Assembly (NCBI GenBank): GCA_949035555.1
Contig: CAROLD010000002.1
Location: 124,001 to 188,000 of the forward strand
Source of the DNA: an uncultured bacterium
GTDB taxonomy: Bacteria; Cyanobacteriota; Vampirovibrionia; Gastranaerophilales; Gastranaerophilaceae
Reading direction: 5' to 3'
Length of the DNA stretch: 64,000 nucleotides
The notes beneath the pieces are model-generated. The model saw nothing but the letters and a program-made list of their open reading frames with translations, searched no databases and was not told where the DNA came from. Positions 10,799 through 17,518 of this stretch are shown piece by piece; positions within the stretch are counted from its first letter, which is position 1; every line of letters begins with the position of its first letter. Both the position numbers and the translations under genes were made by a program.

Positions 10799-11179
10799 CT
10801 ATTCTTCCATAGCTTTTACATCTTCAACTTCTTCTTCATCGTTTTCAGCCTGAACATCAGTTCTGATTGACGCTTTGTCAGAAGAAATATTTTTATCTTT
10901 GAATTTTGTAATCTGTCTTGCAAGTTTGTCTGCTAAAAGGTCAATACTTGCATACATAGATTCAGCAGCTTCTTCACAACGGATAGTACCGGTTGACATT
11001 TTGCAAGAAACTTCTGCAATATGTTTTCCTTCAGCCGCAGGATTTTTGATTACGGATAAAACTACGTCAATACCTTGAATTTGGTCATAACGTGTAGCAA
11101 CTTTTCCGATTTTTTCTTTAACGTAAGCTTTAATAGCTTCTGTAATTTCGATGTTTCTTCCGTTTACGTGAATGTGCAT
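10799..11179 (-). CDS. hpf: Ribosome hibernation promoting factor (short form)
   Basis: 126 residues. It binds the 30S decoding site and silences ribosomes under stress. The N-terminus HIHVNGRNIEITEAIKAYV is the standard start of the HPF/RaiA beta-alpha fold. KNPAAEGKHIAEVSCKM and YASIDLLADKLARQITKFK complete it. The chain ends in an acidic tail (ENDEEEVEDVKAMEE) and lacks the long-form dimerisation domain found in LrtA of photosynthetic cyanobacteria, so it is the short form. GGAGG precedes the ATG. It is a single gene with a strong terminator. Confidence 0.88.
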   Translation of the reverse strand: MHIHVNGRNIEITEAIKAYVKEKIGKVATRYDQIQGIDVVLSVIKNPAAEGKHIAEVSCKMSTGTIRCEEAAESMYASIDLLADKLARQITKFKDKNISSDKASIRTDVQAENDEEEVEDVKAMEE

Positions 11180-11256
11180 TAATAACCTCCAATTTTTTCA
11201 ATACTGCTTTGACAGTATAACACAGATTTGATATTTTTTAAAGCCCTGACAAGGAT

Positions 11257-11581
11257 TTATTCGTCTGCTAAAAATTGCGGTAATTCAACATCAGGAGTTC
11301 CGATAACTCTAACCAGTTCTAAAACTGATGCTTTCATCTGGCATTTTTGAGAAGAACCGCTAAAGAAATCTCTATAAAAACATCCTTCGCAGTTACAACC
11401 TCTTTTATAACACTCCAGTGCAGTCGTAGTCCATCTTCTAACCGCAACTGCTCTTCCCATATCCCTACTTCTAAACAATTTATATAATCTCCACTTATCT
11501 GTTTTTACAACATCGATATCCCAAGAATATATATCGACATATCTCCCCTAAAGCCGTTATATCAATCACTTCCGACTTCAT
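11257..11581 (-). pseudogene. Small Cys-rich protein gene with apparent frameshift
   Basis: The long frame ends LPQFLADE at 11257 and reads upstream past a TTG at 11478 through convincing protein sequence (DIYSWDIDVVKTDKWRLY) without any start codon. The only well-placed start is the ATG at 11581 in another frame (MKSEVIDITALGE), so the two frames probably form one product of about 107 residues; a +1 shift between about 11497 and 11548 is required. The C-terminal part has CYKRGCNCEGCFYRDFF, a four-cysteine cluster likely to bind metal. A perfect -10 sits 6 nt before the ATG. No family recognised. It could be a programmed shift, an error or a decaying gene. Confidence 0.5.
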
Positions 11582-11587
11582 ATTCTA

Positions 11588-11615
11588 ATTATAGAAAATA
11601 AGAGTTTTTTTTCAA
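11588..11615 (-). promoter_or_regulatory. Promoter positioned for a leaderless mRNA
   Basis: TTGAAA (11610-11615), a 16-nt spacer and TATAAT (11588-11593) on the minus strand, followed by exactly six bases and the ATG. The predicted transcription start coincides with the start codon. Confidence 0.65.
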
Positions 11616-11701
11616 GGTCGAAACATGCAGTTATTAAGTTTTGTAACACACCTGCAAAACACTTACTACACTTGAATTTCACAGACTCTTACCGTCGAAA
11701 A

Positions 11702-11768
11702 CCATGCAGTGACATGGTCTTGCGAATTTTTGCCATGGAAAACCATGATGTGACATGCTTTTCCATGG
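11702..11768 (+). repeat. Paired CCATG...CATGG hairpins
   Basis: Two related elements about 40 bp apart: CCATG-CAGTGA-CATGG (11702-11717) and a larger one, CCATGGAAAA + CCATG-ATGTGA-CATGC + TTTTCCATGG (11733-11768). Both share the GAAAACCATG..GTGACATG core and are followed or interrupted by T-rich sequence. They lie in the 260-bp gap 11582-11840, which otherwise holds only the promoter above. Confidence 0.6.
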
Positions 11769-11840
11769 TTTTTATCGTTATTAAGATTTGTAAAATATTT
11801 TCCAAAATAGCCTAATTGGGGCATGCTTATAAAAGCTTAT

Positions 11841-12221
11841 TTAATATTTTTCAATCTCATCTTCATCATTATGTTTTTTATTAAAGCTGTTTTGCAATTT
11901 TTTAACACGAAGAATTTCTTTTAAATCTTCAGTAATTTTATCTTCTTCATCTAAAACAGGTTTACGTTTTTTTGCATTTAAGACATTTGCAACATTCATC
12001 ATTGCGAGAGAATTCAATGTAGCACGAAGTACCGCACTCTGGTCAGTATATTGAGCGCTTGGCATAGGAGCATCTTCCTCCTGACCGCGCTGTGAAAAAT
12101 ATTCACCGCCCTGACCCATTTTATCATCTGATAATTTTGCGGCTGTTCCGGAAATGTCACCGCTTTTAAAATTAAAAGCACCGCCAATTCCAAAAAAGCC
12201 GGCAGATCTGTTATCGACCAT
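11841..12221 (-). CDS. Hypothetical protein, glycine-rich start and charged tail
   Basis: 126 residues, AAGGCGAG ribosome site before the ATG. It starts SAGFFGIGGAFNFKSGDISG, a glycine- and phenylalanine-rich segment; the middle has an amphipathic helix (SAVLRATLNSLAMMNVANVL) and the end is highly charged. No signal peptide, no known motif. The style (FN/FNxG near the start, long polar remainder) resembles the small proteins at 63212 and 63812, but similarity is compositional only. Confidence 0.5.
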   Translation of the reverse strand: MVDNRSAGFFGIGGAFNFKSGDISGTAAKLSDDKMGQGGEYFSQRGQEEDAPMPSAQYTDQSAVLRATLNSLAMMNVANVLNAKKRKPVLDEEDKITEDLKEILRVKKLQNSFNKKHNDEDEIEKY

Positions 12222-12418
12222 AATTCTCGCCTTTTACATTGTTTATTTGAGTAATCTCAAATAATCTCCGTGTTCATCTACACATTATAAAGTGTGTGAT
12301 ATGTTATTAACTCGTCTGAATGTATTATTTTGCTACTATGTAAACAAAACTTTACAATCTAATAAAAATTTTTCCTCTTGTTTAAACGGTTACATTACTA
12401 CCAGTATAACACATTATA

Positions 12419-12447
12419 TTGAAAAATACAATAATACATGCTATAAT
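12419..12447 (+). promoter_or_regulatory. Promoter of the second pseudopilin gene
   Basis: TTGAAA (12419-12424), 17 nt, TATAAT (12442-12447) with an upstream TGC (extended -10). The remainder of the 266-bp gap 12222-12487 has an imperfect palindrome around CACATTATAAAGTGTG near 12283-12298, placed for the divergent gene. Confidence 0.7.
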
Positions 12448-12487
12448 AAGATATATAATATTTATTGAATAATTGAGGATTTTGAGG

Positions 12488-13210
12488 ATGAAAAGATTAA
12501 ATAAAGCATTCACATTAACGGAATTATTGGTCGCTCTCGGTGTAATTGGTGTACTTTGTGCAATATTACTTCCGGTTATTTTTAACCTTTTGCCAAACCG
12601 TAATACTTTAATGGCTAAAAGAGCATATTATGCCGTTCAAACTATTATTGCAGATATGATAAATGACGAAGCTTGCTACCCTGATCTAACAAGCGTTAAA
12701 GACGGCGATAAAAGAGTAGGGTTTGATGATGGTTACGGCTATGCTAACTGTACAAAATGGGGCGGTTCAGAAAATACCGGAACGATCAACACTGAAGGCA
12801 ATGCTAACACGAAATTTTCAACAATTTTCGCTGACAAACTTGATGTAAGCGGAAACGTCAATAACGCAGGAAGCAGTGTAACTTTCTCTACAAAAGACGG
12901 TATAGATTGGGCAATTCACACTCCGGGATACGGCACAAAGAATAACAAAAATGCAATAACGCTAATTACAGTTGATGTAAACGGTAAAGACAGACCAAAC
13001 TGTTCACCATCTACAAATTCATCTAAACTTACCGGTGCAGGTAGTTGTACCGGCATAAACAAAGGTTATGACAGATTTACAATGGGTGTTTACGCAGACG
13101 GAAGAATTAGAATTGATGCGGGCGACACCTGGGCAACTAATGCAATCAATGTTAACAGAAACGTAACAGGTGACGGTGTTTCTAACGATACAGATGATAA
13201 GTTAGATTAA
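12488..13210 (+). CDS. Type II/IV pseudopilin
   Basis: About 240 residues from the ATG at 12488; GAGG lies 9 nt upstream, and an in-frame TTG at 12473 is less likely. The N-terminus MKRLNKAFTLTELLVALGVI is a class III prepilin signal: basic leader, cleavage before F-T-L, Glu at mature position 5, hydrophobic helix. The globular part is rich in Gly, Asn and Asp, with DVNGKDRPNC and VYADGRIRIDAG, the latter matching the PDGSVRDYA element of the pseudopilin at 4893. It is probably a minor pilin or secretion pseudopilin cut by PilD. It stands alone in front of rnpB. Confidence 0.8.
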   Translation: MKRLNKAFTLTELLVALGVIGVLCAILLPVIFNLLPNRNTLMAKRAYYAVQTIIADMINDEACYPDLTSVKDGDKRVGFDDGYGYANCTKWGGSENTGTINTEGNANTKFSTIFADKLDVSGNVNNAGSSVTFSTKDGIDWAIHTPGYGTKNNKNAITLITVDVNGKDRPNCSPSTNSSKLTGAGSCTGINKGYDRFTMGVYADGRIRIDAGDTWATNAINVNRNVTGDGVSNDTDDKLD

Positions 13211-13220
13211 TATAATTAAA

Positions 13221-13563
13221 GTAGTCGGATAATCGCGCTTGAATTATTTCAGGTGAGGAAAGTCCGTGCATCCAAGAACAGACCGCCGGAGAAACTCCGG
13301 GCGATGTGAGTCGGCGGATAGTGCCACAGAAATGAAGACTGCCGATGGATAGATATTCCTATCACAGGCGATGGTGCAACGGTGAGTTAAGAGCTTCACC
13401 GGCGATATCGGAAGGTATCGGCCAGGTAAACCCCGGTCGGATGCAAGATTGAATCGAAGGCTAAGGTTGTTCGCCATCTTCGGAAAAATCGCTAGAGATT
13501 AGGAGCAATCCTAATACCAGACAGATGATTATCTAAAACAGAACACGGCTTACGGACTGCTTT
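13221..13563 (+). ncRNA. rnpB: RNase P RNA, bacterial type A
   Basis: Catalytic RNA that matures tRNA 5' ends. Conserved blocks read in order: GAGGAAAGTCCG (P4 5' strand, 13255), CCACAGAAAT, GGTGCAACGGTGAG, GGTAAACCCC, and finally ACAGAACACGGCTTACGG (P4 3' strand). The ends pair as P1: GTAGTC near 13221 with GACTGC near 13555. Boundaries are therefore good to a few bases. TATAAT at 13211-13216 fits a start near 13222. A 12-bp terminator follows at 13571. A long minus-strand ORF across it is spurious. Confidence 0.95.
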
Positions 13564-13570
13564 ATTTATT

Positions 13571-13604
13571 AAAAACATTCGGGAATTATTTTCCGAATGT
13601 TTTT
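13571..13604 (+). terminator. rnpB terminator
   Basis: AAAAACATTCGG pairs with CCGAATGTTTTT. The T-run runs directly into GG and the TATAAT of the tmk promoter. Confidence 0.88.
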
Positions 13605-13606
13605 GG

Positions 13607-13612
13607 TATAAT
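13607..13612 (+). promoter_or_regulatory. tmk -10 element, leaderless geometry
   Basis: TATAAT followed by AGTACT and the ATG of tmk at 13619. No -35 match is clear because the terminator stem occupies that place. No Shine-Dalgarno is present. Confidence 0.55.
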
Positions 13613-13618
13613 AGTACT

Positions 13619-14233
13619 ATGAAAAAAGGTTTATTTATCACATTTGAAGGTGCAGATGGCTGCGGGAAAACTACTCAGCTGAAATTATTAAAAGATTATC
13701 TTGAAAATAAAGGTTATGATGTACTTTTAACAAGAGAACCGGGCGGAAAAGGCTTAGGAGAAAAGGTCCGCGAAATATTACTTAATTATGACGGCGAGGT
13801 TTCAGACAGATGCGAGTCGTTTTTATTTCTTGCCGACAGAGCGCAGAACATTGATATTATTGTAAAACCTGCTATTGACGAGGGCAAAATCGTTCTTTGC
13901 GACAGACACACTGACAGCACCGCGGCTTATCAGGGATACGGCAGAGGGCTTGATTTAGACGAAATTCACATGTTGAACAACCTTGCTACCGGTAACAAAA
14001 AACCTGATTTAACACTTGTTTTTGATGTTGATATTGAAACTTCAATGAATCGTGTAGGTTCTGAAAAAGATCGTATGGAAAGTTCAGGTGCGGAATTTTT
14101 TAACCGTGTAAGAAATGGTTATCTTGAACTTGCCAAACAGGAACCCGAAAGAATTAAAGTTGTAAACTCAACAAAATCAATTGAAGAAGTTTACAAAGAT
14201 GTCATCAAAATCATTGAAGACAAACTTTCATAG
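13619..14233 (+). CDS. tmk: Thymidylate kinase
   Basis: Phosphorylates dTMP to dTDP with ATP for DNA synthesis. 204 residues, the usual length. P-loop FEGADGCGKTTQ (residues 8-19), DR-box LTREPGG (dTMP binding), CDRHTDSTAAYQGYGRGL (catalytic and base-recognition segment), and DLTLVFDVD. The LID region lacks a marked arginine cluster, as in the Gram-positive-like type. Leaderless by sequence: TATAAT ends 6 nt before the ATG and no SD exists. It is followed after 57 bp by an ndk-like gene, so two nucleotide kinases sit together. Confidence 0.93.
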   Translation: MKKGLFITFEGADGCGKTTQLKLLKDYLENKGYDVLLTREPGGKGLGEKVREILLNYDGEVSDRCESFLFLADRAQNIDIIVKPAIDEGKIVLCDRHTDSTAAYQGYGRGLDLDEIHMLNNLATGNKKPDLTLVFDVDIETSMNRVGSEKDRMESSGAEFFNRVRNGYLELAKQEPERIKVVNSTKSIEEVYKDVIKIIEDKLS

Positions 14234-14290
14234 CAAAAACTTTTGTTTTGTGTTATTATACACTTTGGAATACATTTATATATAAGAATT

Positions 14291-14716
14291 ATGAACATTA
14301 CCCTATATCAGAATTATAATCCATATTTTCAGGCATACGAAAAAACTTTTGTTATGCTTAAGCCTGATGCTATTAAAAGGCATTTGGACAACAGAATTAT
14401 GGAAGAGATTGATCACCGTGGACTTTCTGTACTAAAAGAATGGAACGGAGTAGCACCGCGTGACAAGATGGAAAGAAATTATACACAGCATAAAAATAAA
14501 TCGTTCTTTCAGGATTGGATTGATTTTATGGTATCGGGGAGAATTAAAGCGTTGATTTTAGGAGGAGATGATGCAATAGAAAAAGTAAATCTCCTTAAAA
14601 AGTTTATCCGAAATGAATTTGCACCGGGCGAAAAAAGATATAATTTAATGCACTCATCAGACGACAACGAAGCCGCAAAACGCGAAATTGCAAACTTTTT
14701 TGATTATGAAGGATAA
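14291..14716 (+). CDS. ndk: Nucleoside diphosphate kinase-like protein
   Basis: Transfers the gamma phosphate between NTPs and NDPs through a phosphohistidine. About 141 residues from the ATG at 14291 (an upstream ATG at 14243 is open but has no ribosome site). EKTFVMLKPDAIKR is the first NDK strand, GRIKALILGGDDAIEKVNLL the middle, and NLMHSSDDNEAAKREIANFF contains the catalytic His in the family context N-x-x-H-x-S-D. It is divergent: about 15 extra N-terminal residues, a shortened Kpn-loop region, and it lacks the usual G-T-x-G-x-T substrate loop. It may be a specialised or weakly active NDK. It is the only other gene of this run, after tmk. Confidence 0.8.
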   Translation: MNITLYQNYNPYFQAYEKTFVMLKPDAIKRHLDNRIMEEIDHRGLSVLKEWNGVAPRDKMERNYTQHKNKSFFQDWIDFMVSGRIKALILGGDDAIEKVNLLKKFIRNEFAPGEKRYNLMHSSDDNEAAKREIANFFDYEG

Positions 14717-15922
14717 CTAAAACCCGACAACAAAAGCCTGTTGAGCATAACGCGGTTCATATTTATCAAGCTCATATATATCAATGCCTGAACTCACGAA
14801 ATCTGCATCAGCGCCAAGTCCATCACCAAGCTGTTTTCTGGTAAATCCACGTTCAGCATACAAAACAGGGATTTCTTTTGAATACTGTTTTTTATTACCT
14901 TCTGCGTAAGAAATTAAAATATTATAAGTATTTATTGCTGACTCATAATCACCCATCAAGTAGAGAACATAAGCCTTGTCGCTTGAAATATAAAACTGAT
15001 TTCTTGTATCTTTTGAATCAAGTGATGCAAGCAAATCGTTATAATCTGACAGAATTGCTTCAGGCATATCATTTTCTACACTGAAAATTGACTTAATCCA
15101 GAGCATTTGTGACTGTTGCAAAACAGACATGTTTTTTCTGGTAACATAATCATTAAACACGACAACCGCATTCTCAGGACTTGTAACTTTTTTCTCCAGA
15201 TAAAGCAGGTTTGCAAGTCTTGTAAAATCTTTTTTTGTATAACGTTTTCCTGACATTTTGAGAGCTGTTTTATAATCCGCCAGAGCACCTTCTAAATCGC
15301 GTTTTGTATATTTGATATAAGCCATAATATCATACATTTCAATAGTTTTCGGATAGAAAACATTGTAAACTTTTGCGAGTTTTAATGCGGTTTCCGGATG
15401 TTTATTTTTAGATGAAACACATAATTTTATGCTATATTGAAGCAAAAATGCAGGAGTAAAAAGTATTGTCAGCACAATTGCCGTTATAATAATCTTAGAA
15501 TAAAAATTCGCTCTATACTCTTGCCATTTTTCTTTTGGAAGATTAGGTTTAAATTCAATAAGCTCATAAGCTCCCAGATTTTTAATCAAATAATTACTGT
15601 AAATATATGAGCATAATCCTCTTGCAATACTTATCAACAAAATCCATAAAAGTTCCGCAATAAGCAACCCGCCGAGCGAAAAGTCCAGGTGAATAAAAAT
15701 AAGATAAATCACAAGCGGCACAAGCCAGTATGAAGTTTTTAAATACTTTTCAAGTTCAAAACGGTATTCCAGAACCTTGCCGGCTTCCAGCTTGGACAGT
15801 TTAAGCTTGTAAGAACAACCTGTGTTCAAAAACCAGTTAAAATTTCTGAATACAATATGACCCTCTTTATCTCCGTAAAACAATATCGGATTACTCAATG
15901 TAGCAATTAACTTCTTTAACAT
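14717..15922 (-). CDS. Membrane protein with TPR-like repeats
   Basis: 401 residues, converging directly on the ndk stop codon. Residues 60-110 hold two hydrophobic segments (SYWLVPLVIYLIFIHLDF, LLIAELLWILLISIARGLC), and a third near 145-165 (IIITAIVLTILFTPAFLL). The C-terminal 230 residues are helical pairs with TPR spacing: EMYDIMAYIKYTKRDLEGALADYKTAL (given in part), DKAYVLYLMGDYESAINTYN, ERGFTRKQLGDGLGADADF. It is probably an inner-membrane scaffold with cytoplasmic or periplasmic TPRs. There is no clear SD; it lies 26 nt after the upstream gene and is likely co-transcribed. Confidence 0.65.
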   Translation of the reverse strand: MLKKLIATLSNPILFYGDKEGHIVFRNFNWFLNTGCSYKLKLSKLEAGKVLEYRFELEKYLKTSYWLVPLVIYLIFIHLDFSLGGLLIAELLWILLISIARGLCSYIYSNYLIKNLGAYELIEFKPNLPKEKWQEYRANFYSKIIITAIVLTILFTPAFLLQYSIKLCVSSKNKHPETALKLAKVYNVFYPKTIEMYDIMAYIKYTKRDLEGALADYKTALKMSGKRYTKKDFTRLANLLYLEKKVTSPENAVVVFNDYVTRKNMSVLQQSQMLWIKSIFSVENDMPEAILSDYNDLLASLDSKDTRNQFYISSDKAYVLYLMGDYESAINTYNILISYAEGNKKQYSKEIPVLYAERGFTRKQLGDGLGADADFVSSGIDIYELDKYEPRYAQQAFVVGF

Positions 15923-15948
15923 AACAACAAAATAACCGAAAAAACCAA

Positions 15949-16620
15949 TTAATCCAGCAAAGTTTTTCCGACAAGCTCCCTTTCAAATTTGTAAACATCT
16001 GTAGAAATACTTAAATTGTCTTTGATATCAATAACATCAAGTCCTTTAAAATTATATATTGCTCTAATTCTGTCAGGATTTTGACATTTTTCTTTCATAA
16101 GCAAGGCACCTAAAATTGCCTCAAGATGAGACATAGGCATCATATTGGCAGGCAAATCGTCAAATCCCCACTCCAATTTCAACGCCTGCTGGAGGAATTT
16201 ACAATCAGCAGGAGAGCGGTCTTTGTAGCATGAATTCAAATGAAGACTTTGTCTTGTCATATAGATATCAAAACGGTTAACTTCAATACCGCGCTCAGTT
16301 AGTTCTCTCAAATACTCAGACCCGCGGTTTGAATGTCTTTGAGTCCAGTTGTCACGGTTTGGAATATTTTTATTAGACGCAACAAGCTGGTATGGTTTCG
16401 ATAAAATTCGCCATTTACCGTCAAGCATTGTTCTGTCATATGGCACTGATACACAGATTTTAGAGTTTTTTAATGAGGAAAAATTTTCGAAAAAGAAAAT
16501 TACATCGCTCATTTTGTAGAGTTTATCAAGAAGGATAATTTTGTTATCCTCGTCAATAACCGCCACCCCCGAATCCATGCTTGAGCCTGATGCCAGCGAC
16601 AGACCTACGTAATAATTCAT
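15949..16620 (-). CDS. DUF429-like predicted nuclease (RNase H fold)
   Basis: 223 residues. It begins YVGLSLASGSSMDSGVAVID, a beta-hairpin typical of RNase H-fold ATPase/nuclease cores, and continues with KICVSVPYDRTM, equivalent to the second acidic strand of DUF429 proteins. RGSEYLRELTERGIEV and SHLEAILGALLMKEK fit the following helices, with E in the last helix as the presumed third acid. Biochemical function of the family is unsettled. The start codon overlaps the map stop (TAATG), so it is translated with methionine aminopeptidase. Confidence 0.55.
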   Translation of the reverse strand: MNYYVGLSLASGSSMDSGVAVIDEDNKIILLDKLYKMSDVIFFFENFSSLKNSKICVSVPYDRTMLDGKWRILSKPYQLVASNKNIPNRDNWTQRHSNRGSEYLRELTERGIEVNRFDIYMTRQSLHLNSCYKDRSPADCKFLQQALKLEWGFDDLPANMMPMSHLEAILGALLMKEKCQNPDRIRAIYNFKGLDVIDIKDNLSISTDVYKFERELVGKTLLD

Positions 16621-17384
16621 TAAAAATTCTCCGTATTCATTAATTTTGTTGTAATTATCGGACCGTCATCAGTTGCAATAACTGTATGTTCAAAGTGTGC
16701 TGAAGGTTTTCCATCTTTGGTACTTACAGTCCATTCATCATCTGCAACAACTACATCGTCACATCCGAGATTTAACATCGGTTCTATTGCAATCGCCATA
16801 TTTGACTTAATCAATGTATTATCACCTACACTGTAATTAAACAAGAAAGGATCTTCGTGCATCTGATGCCCTACACCGTGTCCGCCGTATTGGCGCACAA
16901 TTCCGTAACCTTCACGATTAGCAACCGCTTCAATTGCTTTGGAAATATCGTCTAAGACATTTCCGGGTTTCATTTGTTCAATACCTGCATACAGAGATTC
17001 TTCGGTAACTTTCATAAGTTTTTCAACATCAGGAGCAATTTTACCGACAGCATATGACCACGCACTGTCGCCGACCAAACCGCCATAAGTTGCACCTACA
17101 TCAATTGCAATCACATCGCCTTCTTTTAAAATTACATTTTCGGAAGGAATTCCGTGGACAACCTGTTCGTTTATTGATGTACAAATACATGCAGGGAAAC
17201 CGTTATAACCTAAAAATGTAGGTATAGCACGATTCTCTTTAATTATTTTCATTGCAATATTATCTAATTCTTTTGTAGAAATTCCCGGTTCTACAACCTC
17301 TTTCATTTTCTGGTGAACAAGAGCTACAATATGTCCTGCATGGCACATTCTCTTGATTTCATCACGTGATTTTCTGTTTATCAT
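16620..17384 (-). CDS. map: Methionine aminopeptidase, type I
   Basis: Removes the initiator methionine. 254 residues. Metal-binding residues are visible: AIDVGATYGGLVGDSAW (two Asp), GGHGVGHQMHEDPF (His), AIEPML (Glu) and HFEHTV (Glu). H-GIP follows the N-terminal CTSINEQV segment, as in E. coli Map. GAGGATAGAGAT precedes the ATG at 17384. First gene of a minus-strand group with the DUF429-like and TPR genes. Confidence 0.95.
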   Translation of the reverse strand: MINRKSRDEIKRMCHAGHIVALVHQKMKEVVEPGISTKELDNIAMKIIKENRAIPTFLGYNGFPACICTSINEQVVHGIPSENVILKEGDVIAIDVGATYGGLVGDSAWSYAVGKIAPDVEKLMKVTEESLYAGIEQMKPGNVLDDISKAIEAVANREGYGIVRQYGGHGVGHQMHEDPFLFNYSVGDNTLIKSNMAIAIEPMLNLGCDDVVVADDEWTVSTKDGKPSAHFEHTVIATDDGPIITTKLMNTENF

Positions 17385-17518
17385 ATCTCTATCCTCAATT
17401 AAAGATTATCACAAAATAGGGGGCAAAATCAAATTTGTTAAAAATTTCCTTTTACATCCGGATTCTTTTGTAATAAAATACAAACATAGATTATAATTAA
17501 GATTAAGAGGGAAAATAA

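Noticed and set aside
13244..13477. 77-residue minus-strand ORF
   Set aside because: It lies inside RNase P RNA; the conserved RNA blocks explain the sequence.
14243..14290. N-terminal extension of ndk from 14243
   Set aside because: The extra residues are hydrophobic and derive from the promoter-like AT-rich gap; no ribosome site.
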